A stretch of 64,000 nt of DNA from positions 27,046 through 91,045 of the forward strand of contig JBNJGD010000011.1 of the NCBI GenBank assembly GCA_051747425.1. The letters are read 5' to 3'. Each line of letters opens with the position of its first letter. Position 1 is the stretch's first letter. The notes below the pieces were generated by a model. It saw nothing but the letters and a program-made list of their open reading frames with translations, made no database searches and had not been told where the DNA came from. Origin of the DNA: HTCC5015 sp051747425 (GTDB taxonomy: Bacteria > Pseudomonadota > Gammaproteobacteria > HTCC5015). The position numbers were made by a program, and so were the translations under genes. This document shows positions 1-8,537 of the stretch, piece by piece.

Positions 1-57
1 CAGGATCTGGCTCTGCGCATCATGTACCGCCTGCAGGGCAGTGGCCAGAAGCCCTAG
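1..57 (+). CDS. C-terminal tail of an upstream gene (partial)
   Basis: The frame starting at base 1 is open for 18 codons and ends in TAG at 55-57. The tail ends in a basic, amphipathic helix-like segment (LRIMYRLQ). The family cannot be identified from 18 residues. The outer-membrane lipoprotein LptE often ends in a similar helix and sits near holA in relatives, so LptE is one guess. The stop overlaps the stop of the convergent hydrolase gene by a few bases. That it is coding at all is inferred from the open frame and the tight convergent junction. Confidence 0.4.
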   Translation, partial: QDLALRIMYRLQGSGQKP

Positions 58-758
58 GAGTAGAGCTTTTTGATCTCTTCCGGGGAGACCGGATGGTAGG
101 GCTGGCTGCGTAACTTTCCGTGGTCCTGCATGCGGTAGCGACGGAACAGGGCAGGGTCATCAAAGTGCATGAACGGGTTGCCCTCCGCTTCCTCGGCCAT
201 GGTGGCCGTGGGGCTCGCGCCGTAATTGTGCCCGGGGTGAACCACCGTGCCGGCGGGCAGCTTTTCTCTCAGGTTTTTCAGCGTGTTGTACATCTCTTCG
301 GGGTCGCCACCGCGTAGATCACAGCGGCCACAGCCGAAGACAAACAGGGTGTCGCCGGTGATCAGGTCGTCGCCGACCTGATAGCAGGCCGAACCCGGGG
401 TGTGCCCGGGGGTGTGGAGCACATGGATCTTCGTCTCCCCGAGTTCAATGGTGTCGCCGCCGTCACACAGGCTGGGGCGATAATCGCCACAGTCCCAGAA
501 GCGATACTCGCTGCGCAGCAGGTGAAGCTCGGCGTCGTGGCGTTCCAGCAAACCCGACAGGCCGTTGATGTGATCGTGATGGCTGTGGGTGAGGAGAATG
601 TCGGTGATATTCAGGTCCAGCCGCCCGGCGAGTTCGTCAATGGCGGGGACATCCCAGGCCGGGTCCACTACTGCAGCGCGGCGGCTGGTGACATCTTCTA
701 TCAAGTAGATGAAGTTCTCCATGGGGCCCAGTTCGAGGGCATGGATGCGATGGCTCAT
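54..758 (-). CDS. Metallo-beta-lactamase-fold hydrolase (glyoxalase II / persulfide dioxygenase-like)
   Basis: This is a 234-residue protein of the MBL superfamily. The metal-binding signature THSHHDH lies at about residues 57-63, a second conserved block HTPGHTPGS at about 115-123, the GDT motif with the bridging aspartate near 135-137, and HPGHNYG at about 174-180. The block FGCGRCD followed by GGDPEEMY resembles the GloB/ETHE1 branch, so thioester hydrolysis of S-lactoylglutathione or glutathione persulfide oxidation are the likely choices. Sequence alone does not separate them. A longer open frame extends upstream, but homology starts at the ATG at 758 (MSHRIHALELG), which leaves a 60-bp divergent spacer to the gene at 819. 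It has no signal peptide, so it is probably cytosolic. Confidence 0.85.
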   Translation of the reverse strand: MSHRIHALELGPMENFIYLIEDVTSRRAAVVDPAWDVPAIDELAGRLDLNITDILLTHSHHDHINGLSGLLERHDAELHLLRSEYRFWDCGDYRPSLCDGGDTIELGETKIHVLHTPGHTPGSACYQVGDDLITGDTLFVFGCGRCDLRGGDPEEMYNTLKNLREKLPAGTVVHPGHNYGASPTATMAEEAEGNPFMHFDDPALFRRYRMQDHGKLRSQPYHPVSPEEIKKLYS

Positions 759-783
759 ACTGTGTTCACCGTCTTGCCTCATG

Positions 784-789
784 TAGAAT
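784..789 (+). promoter_or_regulatory. Candidate -10 element (TAGAAT followed by GCCC)
   Basis: TAGAAT is followed directly by GCCC, 29 bp before the ATG of the 95-residue protein. The same TAxAAT-GCCC pattern recurs ahead of several other + strand genes in the window (5097, 21929, 57660). I do not see a clear -35 element. Confidence 0.35.
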
Positions 790-818
790 GCCCAGCCTAA
801 CACAGACTGGAGAAGGCG

Positions 819-1106
819 ATGAGCGAACTGAAACTGTCCCAAGAGTTGATTGACGACCTCAAACAGAAGCTGGAAGAGAACGACCCCGAGGCCGCCGATC
901 CGGTGACCTTTGCCCAGTATTTGTCGGCCATCATGGGCTATACCGTTTCCGACATCGCCGCCCCGGCAGACAAGTTGCGCGACCTGGTCGAGCAACTGGG
1001 CGCTTTTTCACTGCAGGTGTTCGACCAGGAAATGCAGAAAAAGGCCGCCCCCCCGCTGATGCCGGGGCAGGAGGCATTTGGTATCTGGCGGCCGAAAAAC
1101 GGCTGA
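819..1106 (+). CDS. Small uncharacterised protein (95 aa)
   Basis: The protein is acidic in its N-terminal half and predicted soluble and mostly helical, with no signal peptide or membrane segment. It ends in a short block (AFGIWRPKNG) that looks like a conserved C-terminal signature. A Shine-Dalgarno-like GGAGAAGG precedes the ATG at 819. It is divergent from the MBL-fold hydrolase, with a 60-bp spacer that must hold both promoters. I do not recognise the family. Coding is supported by the RBS, the compact length and the third-position GC bias of the frame. Confidence 0.7.
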   Translation: MSELKLSQELIDDLKQKLEENDPEAADPVTFAQYLSAIMGYTVSDIAAPADKLRDLVEQLGAFSLQVFDQEMQKKAAPPLMPGQEAFGIWRPKNG

Positions 1107-1218
1107 AAATCGGCGATGGACGCGTCACTTTTGTGAGCTAGTGTGAAGTGTGTGGCGTCGTGCCTTGCTAGGTGCTAAGTTTTAGCCTTGGTTAAGGCTT
1201 GCAAAACAATTAGGCGAT

Positions 1219-2970
1219 ATGGATCAAAATCACACTGCTACGATTCCCGTTAATCCGCTGACTCTGAGTTTCCGCAACCGGAGCATTGAGGGGGATTTCC
1301 GCTATTACCACAGCGAACGCCTGTTCAGTCAGTCCCGCATCGGGCTGATTGCCATGGCCATGCTGTTCATTGCCCTCGGGGCGCTCGAAGGCCTGCGCGA
1401 TGGGGGCACCCTGTTTGCCCCCATCGCCTATGTGGTGCTGGGGGTCCTGGCCACCGTCGGCCTGATGCTGACCTTCATCGAGGACATTTACTCCAGGCGG
1501 CACCTGCTGACGCTGTTGGTGGTTTTCGTGCTCGGCGGTGGTGGTTTGGTACTCGCCGGCACAGTCGACAGCCGCGCCCTCAATACCACCGCCGGCGCCG
1601 CCGCGGAGGCCTCCCGGGTACTGATCCTTTTCTGGGTCTGGGTGTTGGCGGGACTGCGTTTTCCCATTGCCCTGGCGGCTGGCAGTCTGCTGGCAGCAGG
1701 TCAGCTGCTGGCGCTGTGGCTGTTTGGCAGCGAACTCACTCCGATGCTGCGATTTACCGATACCGGAGTGATTGTGGCCACATCACTGTTTGCCTGCTTT
1801 GCCGCCTACCAGAGCGAGAAGGGCAGTCGCCAGCTGTTTTTCGAATACTACAAGGCTCGCGAGACCCAGCAGACGCGCGTTACCGCCGATGCCATGAGCA
1901 ACGACAACGGCTCGGGGCGCGACGAGGGCGACTGGGCCAAGACGCTGAAGGACCTCTCCATCGAGTTGTCTTCGATTCACGACATGGATTTGATGTTCAA
2001 TCGTCTGCTCTCGTTTATCGGCAATATCGTGCCCAATGACGCAGCGGCTGTCGGCTTCATCAAGGAAAAGAAAATGAAGCCTATCGTCACTACCGGCGCC
2101 CTGATGGGTGATCAGGCCGAGGGAATCCGCAACACCCTGTGGGACGAGAATCTGATCAAACAGCTCGATTTCACCAAGGACGGGCTGGTCAAGGAAACCA
2201 ACACTGGCGTCTCGGGCGGCATGTTGGTGAGAAAGAACAAGAACTTTGCCTACCGTCTGGACATCCCGGTGTACTCGCAAAAGCGTTTGGTCGGAATCAT
2301 GACCATGTTGCGCCAGGAGGCCAAGTTTAACGACTACGAAGTCAAGATTGCCTCGAGCTGTATTTTCCACGCCATGATGGCTTTGAAGAACGCGCGCATG
2401 CAGCAAAAGTTGGCCAGCCAGGCTGCCGGCCAGGCCCAGGCTACCAACTCGGGCGCACCCAATGTGGCACCCGGGCCGAATACGGTGCCACTGTCTTCGG
2501 CGCCGCTTTCTCACAAGCTGTTCCGGGAAAAGGCAAAGCCCCTGTTTGAAAAGGCCATCGGTGCCGACCGCATGGTCTCTTTCCTGGTGCTTGAGATCGA
2601 CCAGCTGACCAAGCTTTACGAGAACCATGGTGAAAAGGTGGCGCGCAATGTCTACGCGCTGGTAGCGCGCCTGTTGCGCAACGGCATCGGCGGAGAGGAT
2701 CTTCTGGCTTACTATGGCAAGACCGGTTTCGCCGTGATGCTGCTGGACAAGGACATTATGGAAACCCAGAAGCTGGCTCAGGAGGTCGAAAGCAAATTGC
2801 GCCAGCAGAAGCTCAAGGTGGCCGATGGCGAGATCAGGGTGACTCTGAGTATGGGTATCTCCACCTATACGGAAGATGCCCAGGATTTCATGGCGATTCT
2901 CCGCGCCGCCGATATGGCCCTGTTCCTGGTTCGCGAGACGGGCGGTGACGGCATTCGCGTGAACCTCTGA
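1219..2970 (+). CDS. Membrane protein with GAF-like region and degenerate GGDEF domain
   Basis: The protein has 583 residues. The N-terminal part carries about six hydrophobic segments between residues 41 and 200. A GAF-like sensory region follows (about 240-390), then a proline/alanine-rich linker and a C-terminal GGDEF fold (about 430-583). The GGDEF fold is recognisable from EIDQLTKLYENHG, VTLSMGIST and AADMALFLVRETGGDG. The signature loop, however, reads YYGKTGF near residues 496-502 instead of R-x-GG(D/E)EF. The metal- and GTP-binding residues are therefore lost, and diguanylate cyclase activity is unlikely. Such domains can act as c-di-GMP or GTP receptors or as protein-interaction modules. 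It is a single-gene unit followed by a strong terminator. Confidence 0.8.
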   Translation: MDQNHTATIPVNPLTLSFRNRSIEGDFRYYHSERLFSQSRIGLIAMAMLFIALGALEGLRDGGTLFAPIAYVVLGVLATVGLMLTFIEDIYSRRHLLTLLVVFVLGGGGLVLAGTVDSRALNTTAGAAAEASRVLILFWVWVLAGLRFPIALAAGSLLAAGQLLALWLFGSELTPMLRFTDTGVIVATSLFACFAAYQSEKGSRQLFFEYYKARETQQTRVTADAMSNDNGSGRDEGDWAKTLKDLSIELSSIHDMDLMFNRLLSFIGNIVPNDAAAVGFIKEKKMKPIVTTGALMGDQAEGIRNTLWDENLIKQLDFTKDGLVKETNTGVSGGMLVRKNKNFAYRLDIPVYSQKRLVGIMTMLRQEAKFNDYEVKIASSCIFHAMMALKNARMQQKLASQAAGQAQATNSGAPNVAPGPNTVPLSSAPLSHKLFREKAKPLFEKAIGADRMVSFLVLEIDQLTKLYENHGEKVARNVYALVARLLRNGIGGEDLLAYYGKTGFAVMLLDKDIMETQKLAQEVESKLRQQKLKVADGEIRVTLSMGISTYTEDAQDFMAILRAADMALFLVRETGGDGIRVNL

Positions 2971-3014
2971 CCCCTGGCGACAGCGTCACAATGCGCACCG
3001 AGCGTGCGTTGAGC

Positions 3015-3040
3015 AAGGGCCCTGCGGGGCCCTTTGTTTT
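3015..3040 (+). terminator. Rho-independent terminator after the degenerate GGDEF gene
   Basis: A GC-rich hairpin (arms AAGGGCC and GGGCCCTT around CTGCG) is followed by TTTGTTTT. It lies 45 bp after the stop at 2970 and ahead of the pyrD promoter region. The remaining bases to 3174 hold only a possible -10 (TAGAAT at 3140-3145). Confidence 0.75.
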
Positions 3041-3174
3041 TCCATGGTTTGATGTCCGGGCGTTTCGCGGCACTTCGCTCTATTTGTGACGCCCTGCGGT
3101 GATTCCTGCGGTCGCGTGCCCCTGCGGCCCATGAGTTGGTAGAATAGCCCTCGTTTCTGTTATCTGGATGTGAC

Positions 3175-4218
3175 ATGTTGTACCGCACCCTGCGCTCGGC
3201 GCTCTTTCAGCTCGATCCGGAGCTGTCCCACGATCTCAGCATGAACAGCCTGCGCATGCTGGCGCGCGGCCCTATGGCCGGCGCCCTGCGAGCTCGCGTG
3301 CCCGCCGCACCCGCCCGGGTCTGGGGTCTGGATTTTTCCAATCCCGTGGGACTGGCGGCGGGACTGGACAAGCACGCCGACTATCTCGAGGCCATGGATG
3401 CCATGGGCTTTGGTTTTGTCGAGGTGGGCACGGTGACGCCGGAGCCACAACCGGGCAATCCCAAGCCCCGTTTGTTTCGCCTGCCCGAACAGCAGGCGAT
3501 CATCAACCGTTTCGGCTTCAACTCCAAGGGGCTGGAACACCTCGTCGAAAAGGTCAGCCGTGCCCGTCATCGCTCGGTTCTCGGTATCAATATTGGCCGC
3601 AACAAGGCGACGCCCAACGAGCGGGCCCTGGATGACTACCTGCGCGGTTTGCGGGCGGTTCACGACTACGCCGACTATGTCACGGTGAACATTTCATCGC
3701 CCAATACCCCGGGTTTGCGCGACCTGCAACAGGCCGACGCCCTGCGCGAGTTGGTGCAGCCTCTGGTAGACGAGAACAAGCGGCTGGCCGACCGCAGTGG
3801 CCGGCGGGTACCCCTGGCGGTGAAGATCGCCCCCGATCTGGACGCCGGGGAAATTGACATGATGGCCTCGGTGTTGGTCGAATGCGGTGTGGATGGCTTG
3901 ATCGCCACCAACACCACGCTGGATCGCCGGGGCGTAGTCGGTTCACCCCACGCCGACGAGGCCGGAGGGCTCTCCGGGGCGCCGCTGAACGAGCGCGCTA
4001 CCGAGGTGCTCAAAACCCTGCGCGCGGCGGTGGGCCGCGAACTGCCGATCATTGGCGTCGGCGGCATCATGTCCGGTGAAGACGCCGTGGAGCGCTTGCG
4101 CGCCGGCGCCGATTTGATCCAGATCTACAGCGGTTTCATCTACCGCGGCCCCGGTCTGGTGGCCGAGTGCGCCCGGGCCATTGCCGACAGTGGCGTCTTG
4201 AAGGAGCGAGTAAAATGA
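3175..4218 (+). CDS. pyrD: Dihydroorotate dehydrogenase (quinone), class 2
   Basis: PyrD oxidises dihydroorotate to orotate in pyrimidine synthesis and passes electrons to quinones at the inner membrane. The 347 residues match class 2 length, including the N-terminal amphipathic membrane-binding helices (MLYRTLRSALFQLDPELSH). Visible family blocks are NPVGLAAGLDK, VGTVTPEPQPGNPKPRLFRL, INRFGFNSKG, VNISSPNTPGLR (catalytic Ser region), LAVKIAPDL, the FMN site GVGGI, and IYSGFIYRGP near the end. Its TGA overlaps the ATG of the next gene (ATGA at 4215-4218), so the two are probably co-translated. pyrC lies far away at 50310. Confidence 0.97.
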   Translation: MLYRTLRSALFQLDPELSHDLSMNSLRMLARGPMAGALRARVPAAPARVWGLDFSNPVGLAAGLDKHADYLEAMDAMGFGFVEVGTVTPEPQPGNPKPRLFRLPEQQAIINRFGFNSKGLEHLVEKVSRARHRSVLGINIGRNKATPNERALDDYLRGLRAVHDYADYVTVNISSPNTPGLRDLQQADALRELVQPLVDENKRLADRSGRRVPLAVKIAPDLDAGEIDMMASVLVECGVDGLIATNTTLDRRGVVGSPHADEAGGLSGAPLNERATEVLKTLRAAVGRELPIIGVGGIMSGEDAVERLRAGADLIQIYSGFIYRGPGLVAECARAIADSGVLKERVK

Positions 4219-5096
4219 CGGAGGCGAAATCACTGCGTGTGGGGTATATCGGCCTCGGTGTGATGGGTCAGCCGATGGCCCGCAACCTGATAAAAGCCGG
4301 TTACGGACTGGCCGTCTGGGCGCGCCGCCGCGCTTCGGCCGAGGCACTGCTGGCGGAGGGCGCCGACTGGGCCGATTCACCCGCCGATCTGGCCCGCCAG
4401 GTGGATGTCCTGCTGGTCAATGTCTCCGACACCCCCGATGTCGAGGCCGTACTGCTGGGCGACGGCGGCGTGGCTGAAGGCGCCCGTCCGGGCCTGGTAG
4501 TGGTGGATCACAGCACCATCAGCGCAGACGCCACTCGCGCGGTGGCAGAAACATTGTCGCAGTCGGGTGTCGAGCTGATTGACGCACCGGTGTCCGGCGG
4601 CGATGTGGGGGCCCGCGCTGGCATCCTGTCGATCATGTGTGGCGGTCGCGAGGAGACCATCGAGCGTCTGCGGCCCTTGCTTGAGACCATGGGGACGGTG
4701 TTGCGTATTGGCGAGGTCGGTGCCGGTCAGGTGTGCAAGGCCTGCAACCAGATTCTGGTGGCCCAGCAAATGGCCGCCGTGGGCGAGGCTCTGATGCTGG
4801 CCGAGCGCATGGGCACCGACCCGGCAAAGGTGCGCCAGGCGCTGCTTGGCGGCTTTGCCGGCAGCCGCATTCTGGAGGTGCACGGCCAGCGTATTCTCGA
4901 TGATGATTTTGCCCCCGGGTTTCGCGCCGAATTGCACGACAAGGACATGCGCCTGGCCCTGGAGGCCGCCCGCGAGCGCGGGCTGAGTCTGCCCGGTGCC
5001 GAGCTGGCCGCCCGACACTTGCGGCGGATGGTGGCCGAGGGGCTGGGCGGAGAGGACTCCAGCGCCATGTGCAAAGTGATCGCCGGCGAATCTTGA
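4215..5096 (+). CDS. NAD(P)-dependent 3-hydroxyacid dehydrogenase (3-hydroxyisobutyrate / tartronate semialdehyde reductase family)
   Basis: The 293-residue protein has an N-terminal Rossmann motif (GLGVMGQPM), the substrate-binding loop DAPVSGGDVGARAG near residues 120-133, and the catalytic lysine block GAGQVCKACNQ near 170-180. These define the beta-hydroxyacid dehydrogenase family (GarR, GlxR, MmsB, GLYR). The natural substrate is not clear. Candidates are tartronate semialdehyde, succinic semialdehyde/glyoxylate, or 3-hydroxyisobutyrate. I chose the ATG in the ATGA overlap with pyrD because homology begins there, although the frame is open further upstream. Confidence 0.88.
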   Translation: MTEAKSLRVGYIGLGVMGQPMARNLIKAGYGLAVWARRRASAEALLAEGADWADSPADLARQVDVLLVNVSDTPDVEAVLLGDGGVAEGARPGLVVVDHSTISADATRAVAETLSQSGVELIDAPVSGGDVGARAGILSIMCGGREETIERLRPLLETMGTVLRIGEVGAGQVCKACNQILVAQQMAAVGEALMLAERMGTDPAKVRQALLGGFAGSRILEVHGQRILDDDFAPGFRAELHDKDMRLALEAARERGLSLPGAELAARHLRRMVAEGLGGEDSSAMCKVIAGES

Positions 5097-5106
5097 TACA
5101 ATGCCC
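5097..5106 (+). promoter_or_regulatory. Candidate -10 element with GC-rich discriminator before holA
   Basis: TACAAT is followed by GCCC directly after the dehydrogenase stop codon and about 30 bp before the proposed TTG start of holA. It has the same form as the motif before pmbA (21929-21938). No strong -35 is seen. Confidence 0.35.
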
Positions 5107-5135
5107 GATTGATATCGCGACGGACGAGAGAGCGT

Positions 5136-6173
5136 TTGAAACTCAGCCCCAACAACCTGGCCCAGCACCTCGCCCGGGAACTGAAACCGGTGTACTGGGT
5201 GGCCGGCGACGAACCACTGCAATCCATGGAGTGTGTCGACGCCATCCGCGCCGCCGCCCGCGAGCGCGGTTTCAGTCTGCGCGAGGTGTTCGATGTGGAT
5301 CGCCAGTTCGACTGGTCGAAGCTGGTGGAATCCAGCCAGTCCATGTCGCTGTTTGCCGAGCAGCGCATTCTCGAGTTGCGCCTGCCCGGTGCCGCGCCGG
5401 GCAAGGAGGGTGGCAAGGTGCTGGTCGACTACTGTCAGCGCCCGGCGGATGACGCCGTATTGCTGGTGCAGTCGGGCAAGATTGACAAGCGCTCCAAGTC
5501 CAGCGCCTGGTTCAAGGCCATTCAGCAACAGGTGTTGATTGAAGTGTGGCCGGTCAAGGCCACTGAAATTTTGCCCTGGATTCGCCAGCGCATGACGGCC
5601 CGGGAGCTGGCGGCAGACGACGAGGCAGTGCGATTAATCGCTCAGCGGGTGGAGGGCAATATGCTGGCCGCTGCCCAGGAAATTGAAAAACTGCTGATGC
5701 TCTACGGCACTGGACAGTTAAGCGTCGAACAGGTGCGCGAAGCGGTGGCCAACAGTGCCCGCTACAATCCCTTTGAGCTGATCGACTCGGCGCTGCGCGG
5801 CCCCAGGGCCGCCTCACGCTGTTTGCGCATCCTCCAGGGGCTGGAGGGCGAGGGTGTCCAGCCGCCCCAGGTGTTGGTGCCTTTGGTGATGGAATTGCGC
5901 AGCCTGCACGCCATTGCCCAGCAGGTGCAGCGCGGCGTACCTGCCCAGCGCGCCATGCAGAGGGTGTGGGCCCAGCGCAAGCCGCTGGTCCAGCGCGCAC
6001 TGCAGCGTCTGAGCAGCGAAGCGCTCGGCGACATGTTGCGCCACGCGGCCCTGATTGACCGAATCAGCAAAGGGGCGGCGCCGGGGTATGACCCCTGGCT
6101 GGAAATGCAGCGTTTGGTGCTTTCGCTGGCGGGAGCGCCGGTGCCTTTGAATGCCGAAGAAGTTTTTGTCTGA
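5136..6173 (+). CDS. holA: DNA polymerase III delta subunit
   Basis: HolA is the clamp-loader subunit that opens the beta sliding clamp. The protein contains family blocks PVYWVAGDEPL near the N-terminus, RILELRLPG, a lysine/serine-rich KSSAWFK segment, RVEGNMLAAAQEIEKL and RYNPFELID. The frame is open from TTG at 5109, but relatives start with MKLSP-type sequences. I therefore place the start at the TTG at 5136 (MKLSPNNLAQHL), preceded by the purine-rich GGACGAGAGAG. That gives 345 residues, normal for the family. It is followed after 36 bp by proA. Confidence 0.93.
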   Translation: MKLSPNNLAQHLARELKPVYWVAGDEPLQSMECVDAIRAAARERGFSLREVFDVDRQFDWSKLVESSQSMSLFAEQRILELRLPGAAPGKEGGKVLVDYCQRPADDAVLLVQSGKIDKRSKSSAWFKAIQQQVLIEVWPVKATEILPWIRQRMTARELAADDEAVRLIAQRVEGNMLAAAQEIEKLLMLYGTGQLSVEQVREAVANSARYNPFELIDSALRGPRAASRCLRILQGLEGEGVQPPQVLVPLVMELRSLHAIAQQVQRGVPAQRAMQRVWAQRKPLVQRALQRLSSEALGDMLRHAALIDRISKGAAPGYDPWLEMQRLVLSLAGAPVPLNAEEVFV

Positions 6174-6209
6174 ATACGCAAGTGGGGGCCGAGGGCCCCG
6201 GGGAATAAC

Positions 6210-7502
6210 ATGAGTCAGAATACGACCCGCAATACCGCGGATACCCAGGATGTGACGGCTTATATGGCGGAAGTGGGCCAGCGTGCCCGCCGCGCTGCGC
6301 GCCAGGTGGCGCGCGCTGATACCGGCAGCAAGAATCGCGCTCTGCTGGCGATGGCCGAAGCCATTGAAAGCCAGGTGGAAACGCTGGTGGCTGAAAATGC
6401 CAGGGACCTTTCCGCCGGCCGGGAAAAGGGGTTGGACGACGCCTTGATCGACCGTCTTGAACTGACGCCGGAACGGATTGCCGGCATGGCCGAGGGCTTG
6501 CGTCAGATCGCCGCTCTGCCCGATCCGGTGGGCGAAGTGTCCCAGCGCAGCTATCGCCCCTCGGGCATCGAAGTGGGCAAGATGCGCGTGCCCCTCGGCG
6601 TGATTGGCATCATTTACGAATCGCGCCCCAATGTCACCGCCGACGCCGCCGCCCTGTGCCTGAAATCGGGCAATGCGAGTATTCTGCGTGGCGGTTCGGA
6701 GGCCATTCACTCCAACCGCGCGGTGGCATGCTGCATTCGCCAGGGCCTGGAGCAGGCCGGTATGGATACGGATGCCGTGCAGGTGGTCGAGACCACCGAT
6801 CGCGGGGCTGTGGGCGAAATGCTGGGCAAGCCGGGCCTGGTGGATGTCATCATCCCCCGCGGCGGCAAGCGCTTGATTGAACGGGTTTCCCGCGAGGCCG
6901 TGGTGCCGGTGATCAAACACCTCGATGGCATTTGTCATGTCTACATCGACGAGCGCGCCGACCTCGAAAAAGCCCACGCCATTGCCCTCAATTCCAAAAC
7001 GCATCGCTACGGCGTTTGCAATGCCATGGAGACGCTGCTGGTTCATCACGCTGTGGCCGCTGAGGTGTTGCCCAAACTGTCCGAAGCCTATCGCCAGTGC
7101 GGTGTTGAGCTGCGCGGCGACGAGCGCAGCCGCCAGGTGGTGCCGGATATGCTCGAGGCCACCGAGGAAGACTGGTCCACCGAATACCTGGCGCCGGTGC
7201 TGTCGATCCGCGTGGTCGATGACCTCGACGCCGCCATTGAGCACATCAACGAGTACGGCTCGCACCACACCGACAGCATTGTCACCGAGGACATCAGCCG
7301 GGCCCGGCGCTTTTTGCGCGAGGTCGATTCCTCCTCGGTGATGGTCAACGCCTCGACCCGTTTTGCCGACGGCTTTGAGTACGGTCTGGGTGCCGAGATC
7401 GGGATCAGTACCGACAAGTTGCACGCCCGCGGGCCGGTCGGATTGGAGGGTCTGACCACCCAGAAGTATGTGGTGATCGGCGAAGGTCATATCCGCTCCT
7501 GA
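6210..7502 (+). CDS. proA: Glutamate-5-semialdehyde dehydrogenase (gamma-glutamyl phosphate reductase)
   Basis: ProA reduces gamma-glutamyl phosphate with NADPH in proline synthesis. The 430 residues show VPLGVIGIIYESRPNVT, CLKSGNASILRGGSEA, the signature RGGKRLIERVS, the catalytic cysteine in HRYGVCNAMETLLVH (about Cys270), ASTRFADGFEYGLGAEIGIST and RGPVGLEGLTTQKYV. The upstream RBS is GGGG(A)ATAAC-like. proB is not adjacent. The stop TGA shares one base with the ATG of nadD, so the two are coupled, an arrangement common in gammaproteobacteria. Confidence 0.97.
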   Translation: MSQNTTRNTADTQDVTAYMAEVGQRARRAARQVARADTGSKNRALLAMAEAIESQVETLVAENARDLSAGREKGLDDALIDRLELTPERIAGMAEGLRQIAALPDPVGEVSQRSYRPSGIEVGKMRVPLGVIGIIYESRPNVTADAAALCLKSGNASILRGGSEAIHSNRAVACCIRQGLEQAGMDTDAVQVVETTDRGAVGEMLGKPGLVDVIIPRGGKRLIERVSREAVVPVIKHLDGICHVYIDERADLEKAHAIALNSKTHRYGVCNAMETLLVHHAVAAEVLPKLSEAYRQCGVELRGDERSRQVVPDMLEATEEDWSTEYLAPVLSIRVVDDLDAAIEHINEYGSHHTDSIVTEDISRARRFLREVDSSSVMVNASTRFADGFEYGLGAEIGISTDKLHARGPVGLEGLTTQKYVVIGEGHIRS

Positions 7503-8155
7503 TGGCGACTGCCGACGCGACTCTTCCCGTCGGCTTGCTCGGCGGCACCTTTGATCCCGTCCACCGTGGCCATACCGGCGCGGCTCTGGCCGTTGCCCGC
7601 CAGCTTGGTCTGGCCGAGGTGCGATTGTTGCCGTTGGGGCAAGCAGTTCATCGCCAGCAGCCCGTGGCCACTGCCGAACAGCGGTTGGCCATGTGCCGTT
7701 TGGCAACCCGGGATTTGCCTCTGCTGAAGGTGGACGACCGGGAGCTGAGGCGCGGCGGTGGCTCCTACACCGTCGACACCCTGGCCGATGTGCGTCGCGA
7801 AGTGGGTGAGGACACGCCGCTGTTCTTTTTGATGGGGCAGGACAGCTTTGACGGTTTTTCCCGCTGGCGGGATCCCGAGGGCATTCTCGCCCTGGCCCAC
7901 ATTGCCGTTATGCACCGCCCCGGCTATCCGCCAAAGGCGGGTGACTGGAAGGGCAGGGAGGCCTCGCCAAACGACGCCGCCTTGGGCCAAATCGGCACCG
8001 CTGGCCGGGTGGTGTTTTGCAATATTCCCGAACACCCCTGGTCATCTACCGAGGTGCGCCGATGCCTGAGTCACGCTGGTGACGGCGAAACGGGCGACGC
8101 CCTCGAGCCGAATGTGCGAAAATACATTCGACAACACTCTATTTATTGCCACTAA
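7502..8155 (+). CDS. nadD: Nicotinate-nucleotide adenylyltransferase
   Basis: NadD adenylates nicotinate mononucleotide in NAD synthesis. The 217-residue protein has the nucleotidyltransferase motif GGTFDPVHRGH at about residues 14-24, the DDRELRRGGGSYTVDTL block, FLMGQDSF, and the second nucleotide-binding motif SSTEVR. It starts on the last base of the proA stop and is followed 15 bp later by rsfS. It and nadC (28380-29252) are the two NAD-pathway genes of the window and are not linked. Confidence 0.96.
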   Translation: MATADATLPVGLLGGTFDPVHRGHTGAALAVARQLGLAEVRLLPLGQAVHRQQPVATAEQRLAMCRLATRDLPLLKVDDRELRRGGGSYTVDTLADVRREVGEDTPLFFLMGQDSFDGFSRWRDPEGILALAHIAVMHRPGYPPKAGDWKGREASPNDAALGQIGTAGRVVFCNIPEHPWSSTEVRRCLSHAGDGETGDALEPNVRKYIRQHSIYCH

Positions 8156-8170
8156 AAGCGAAGCGCGACC

Positions 8171-8524
8171 ATGCAGTTTGAAGCACTCAAAAAAATTGTG
8201 ATTGAGGCCCTGGAAGACCTTAAGGCCAAGGAAATCACCCAGTTGGATGTCAGTGAAAAGACTTCGGTGACCGACCTGATTGTCGTTGCCATCGGCAGTT
8301 CCAACCGCCATGTCAAGTCACTGGCCCAGAGCGTGTCGGTGGCCTGCAAACAGGCTGGTGTGCCGCCGCTGGGTGTCGAGGGCGAGCGGGATGGCGACTG
8401 GGTGCTGGTCGACCTGGGCGATATTGTGGTCCATGTTATGCAGCCTCAGGTGCGCGACTACTACAACCTGGAAAAGTTGTGGGAAATGGACGCCAACACC
8501 GTGGAAAACATGCGCGCGGAGTAG
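8171..8524 (+). CDS. rsfS: Ribosome silencing factor RsfS
   Basis: RsfS binds ribosomal protein uL14 and blocks subunit joining in nutrient limitation. The 117 residues fit the family, with the hallmark run DVSEKTSVTDLIVVAIGSSNRHVKSLA (positions about 25-52), GVEGERDGDWVLVDLGDIVVHVM and a C-terminal YYNLEKLW. It sits in the conserved nadD-rsfS-rlmH order and is followed 13 bp later by rlmH. Confidence 0.96.
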   Translation: MQFEALKKIVIEALEDLKAKEITQLDVSEKTSVTDLIVVAIGSSNRHVKSLAQSVSVACKQAGVPPLGVEGERDGDWVLVDLGDIVVHVMQPQVRDYYNLEKLWEMDANTVENMRAE

Positions 8525-8537
8525 GGCGAAGCCCGGC

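Noticed and set aside
759..995. N-terminal extension of the MBL-fold hydrolase
   Set aside because: It overlaps the 95-residue gene on the other strand, and homology begins at the ATG at 758.
5814..7706. 630-codon - strand frame opposite holA, proA and nadD
   Set aside because: All three + strand genes have clear motifs, so this frame is an artefact of GC-rich third positions.
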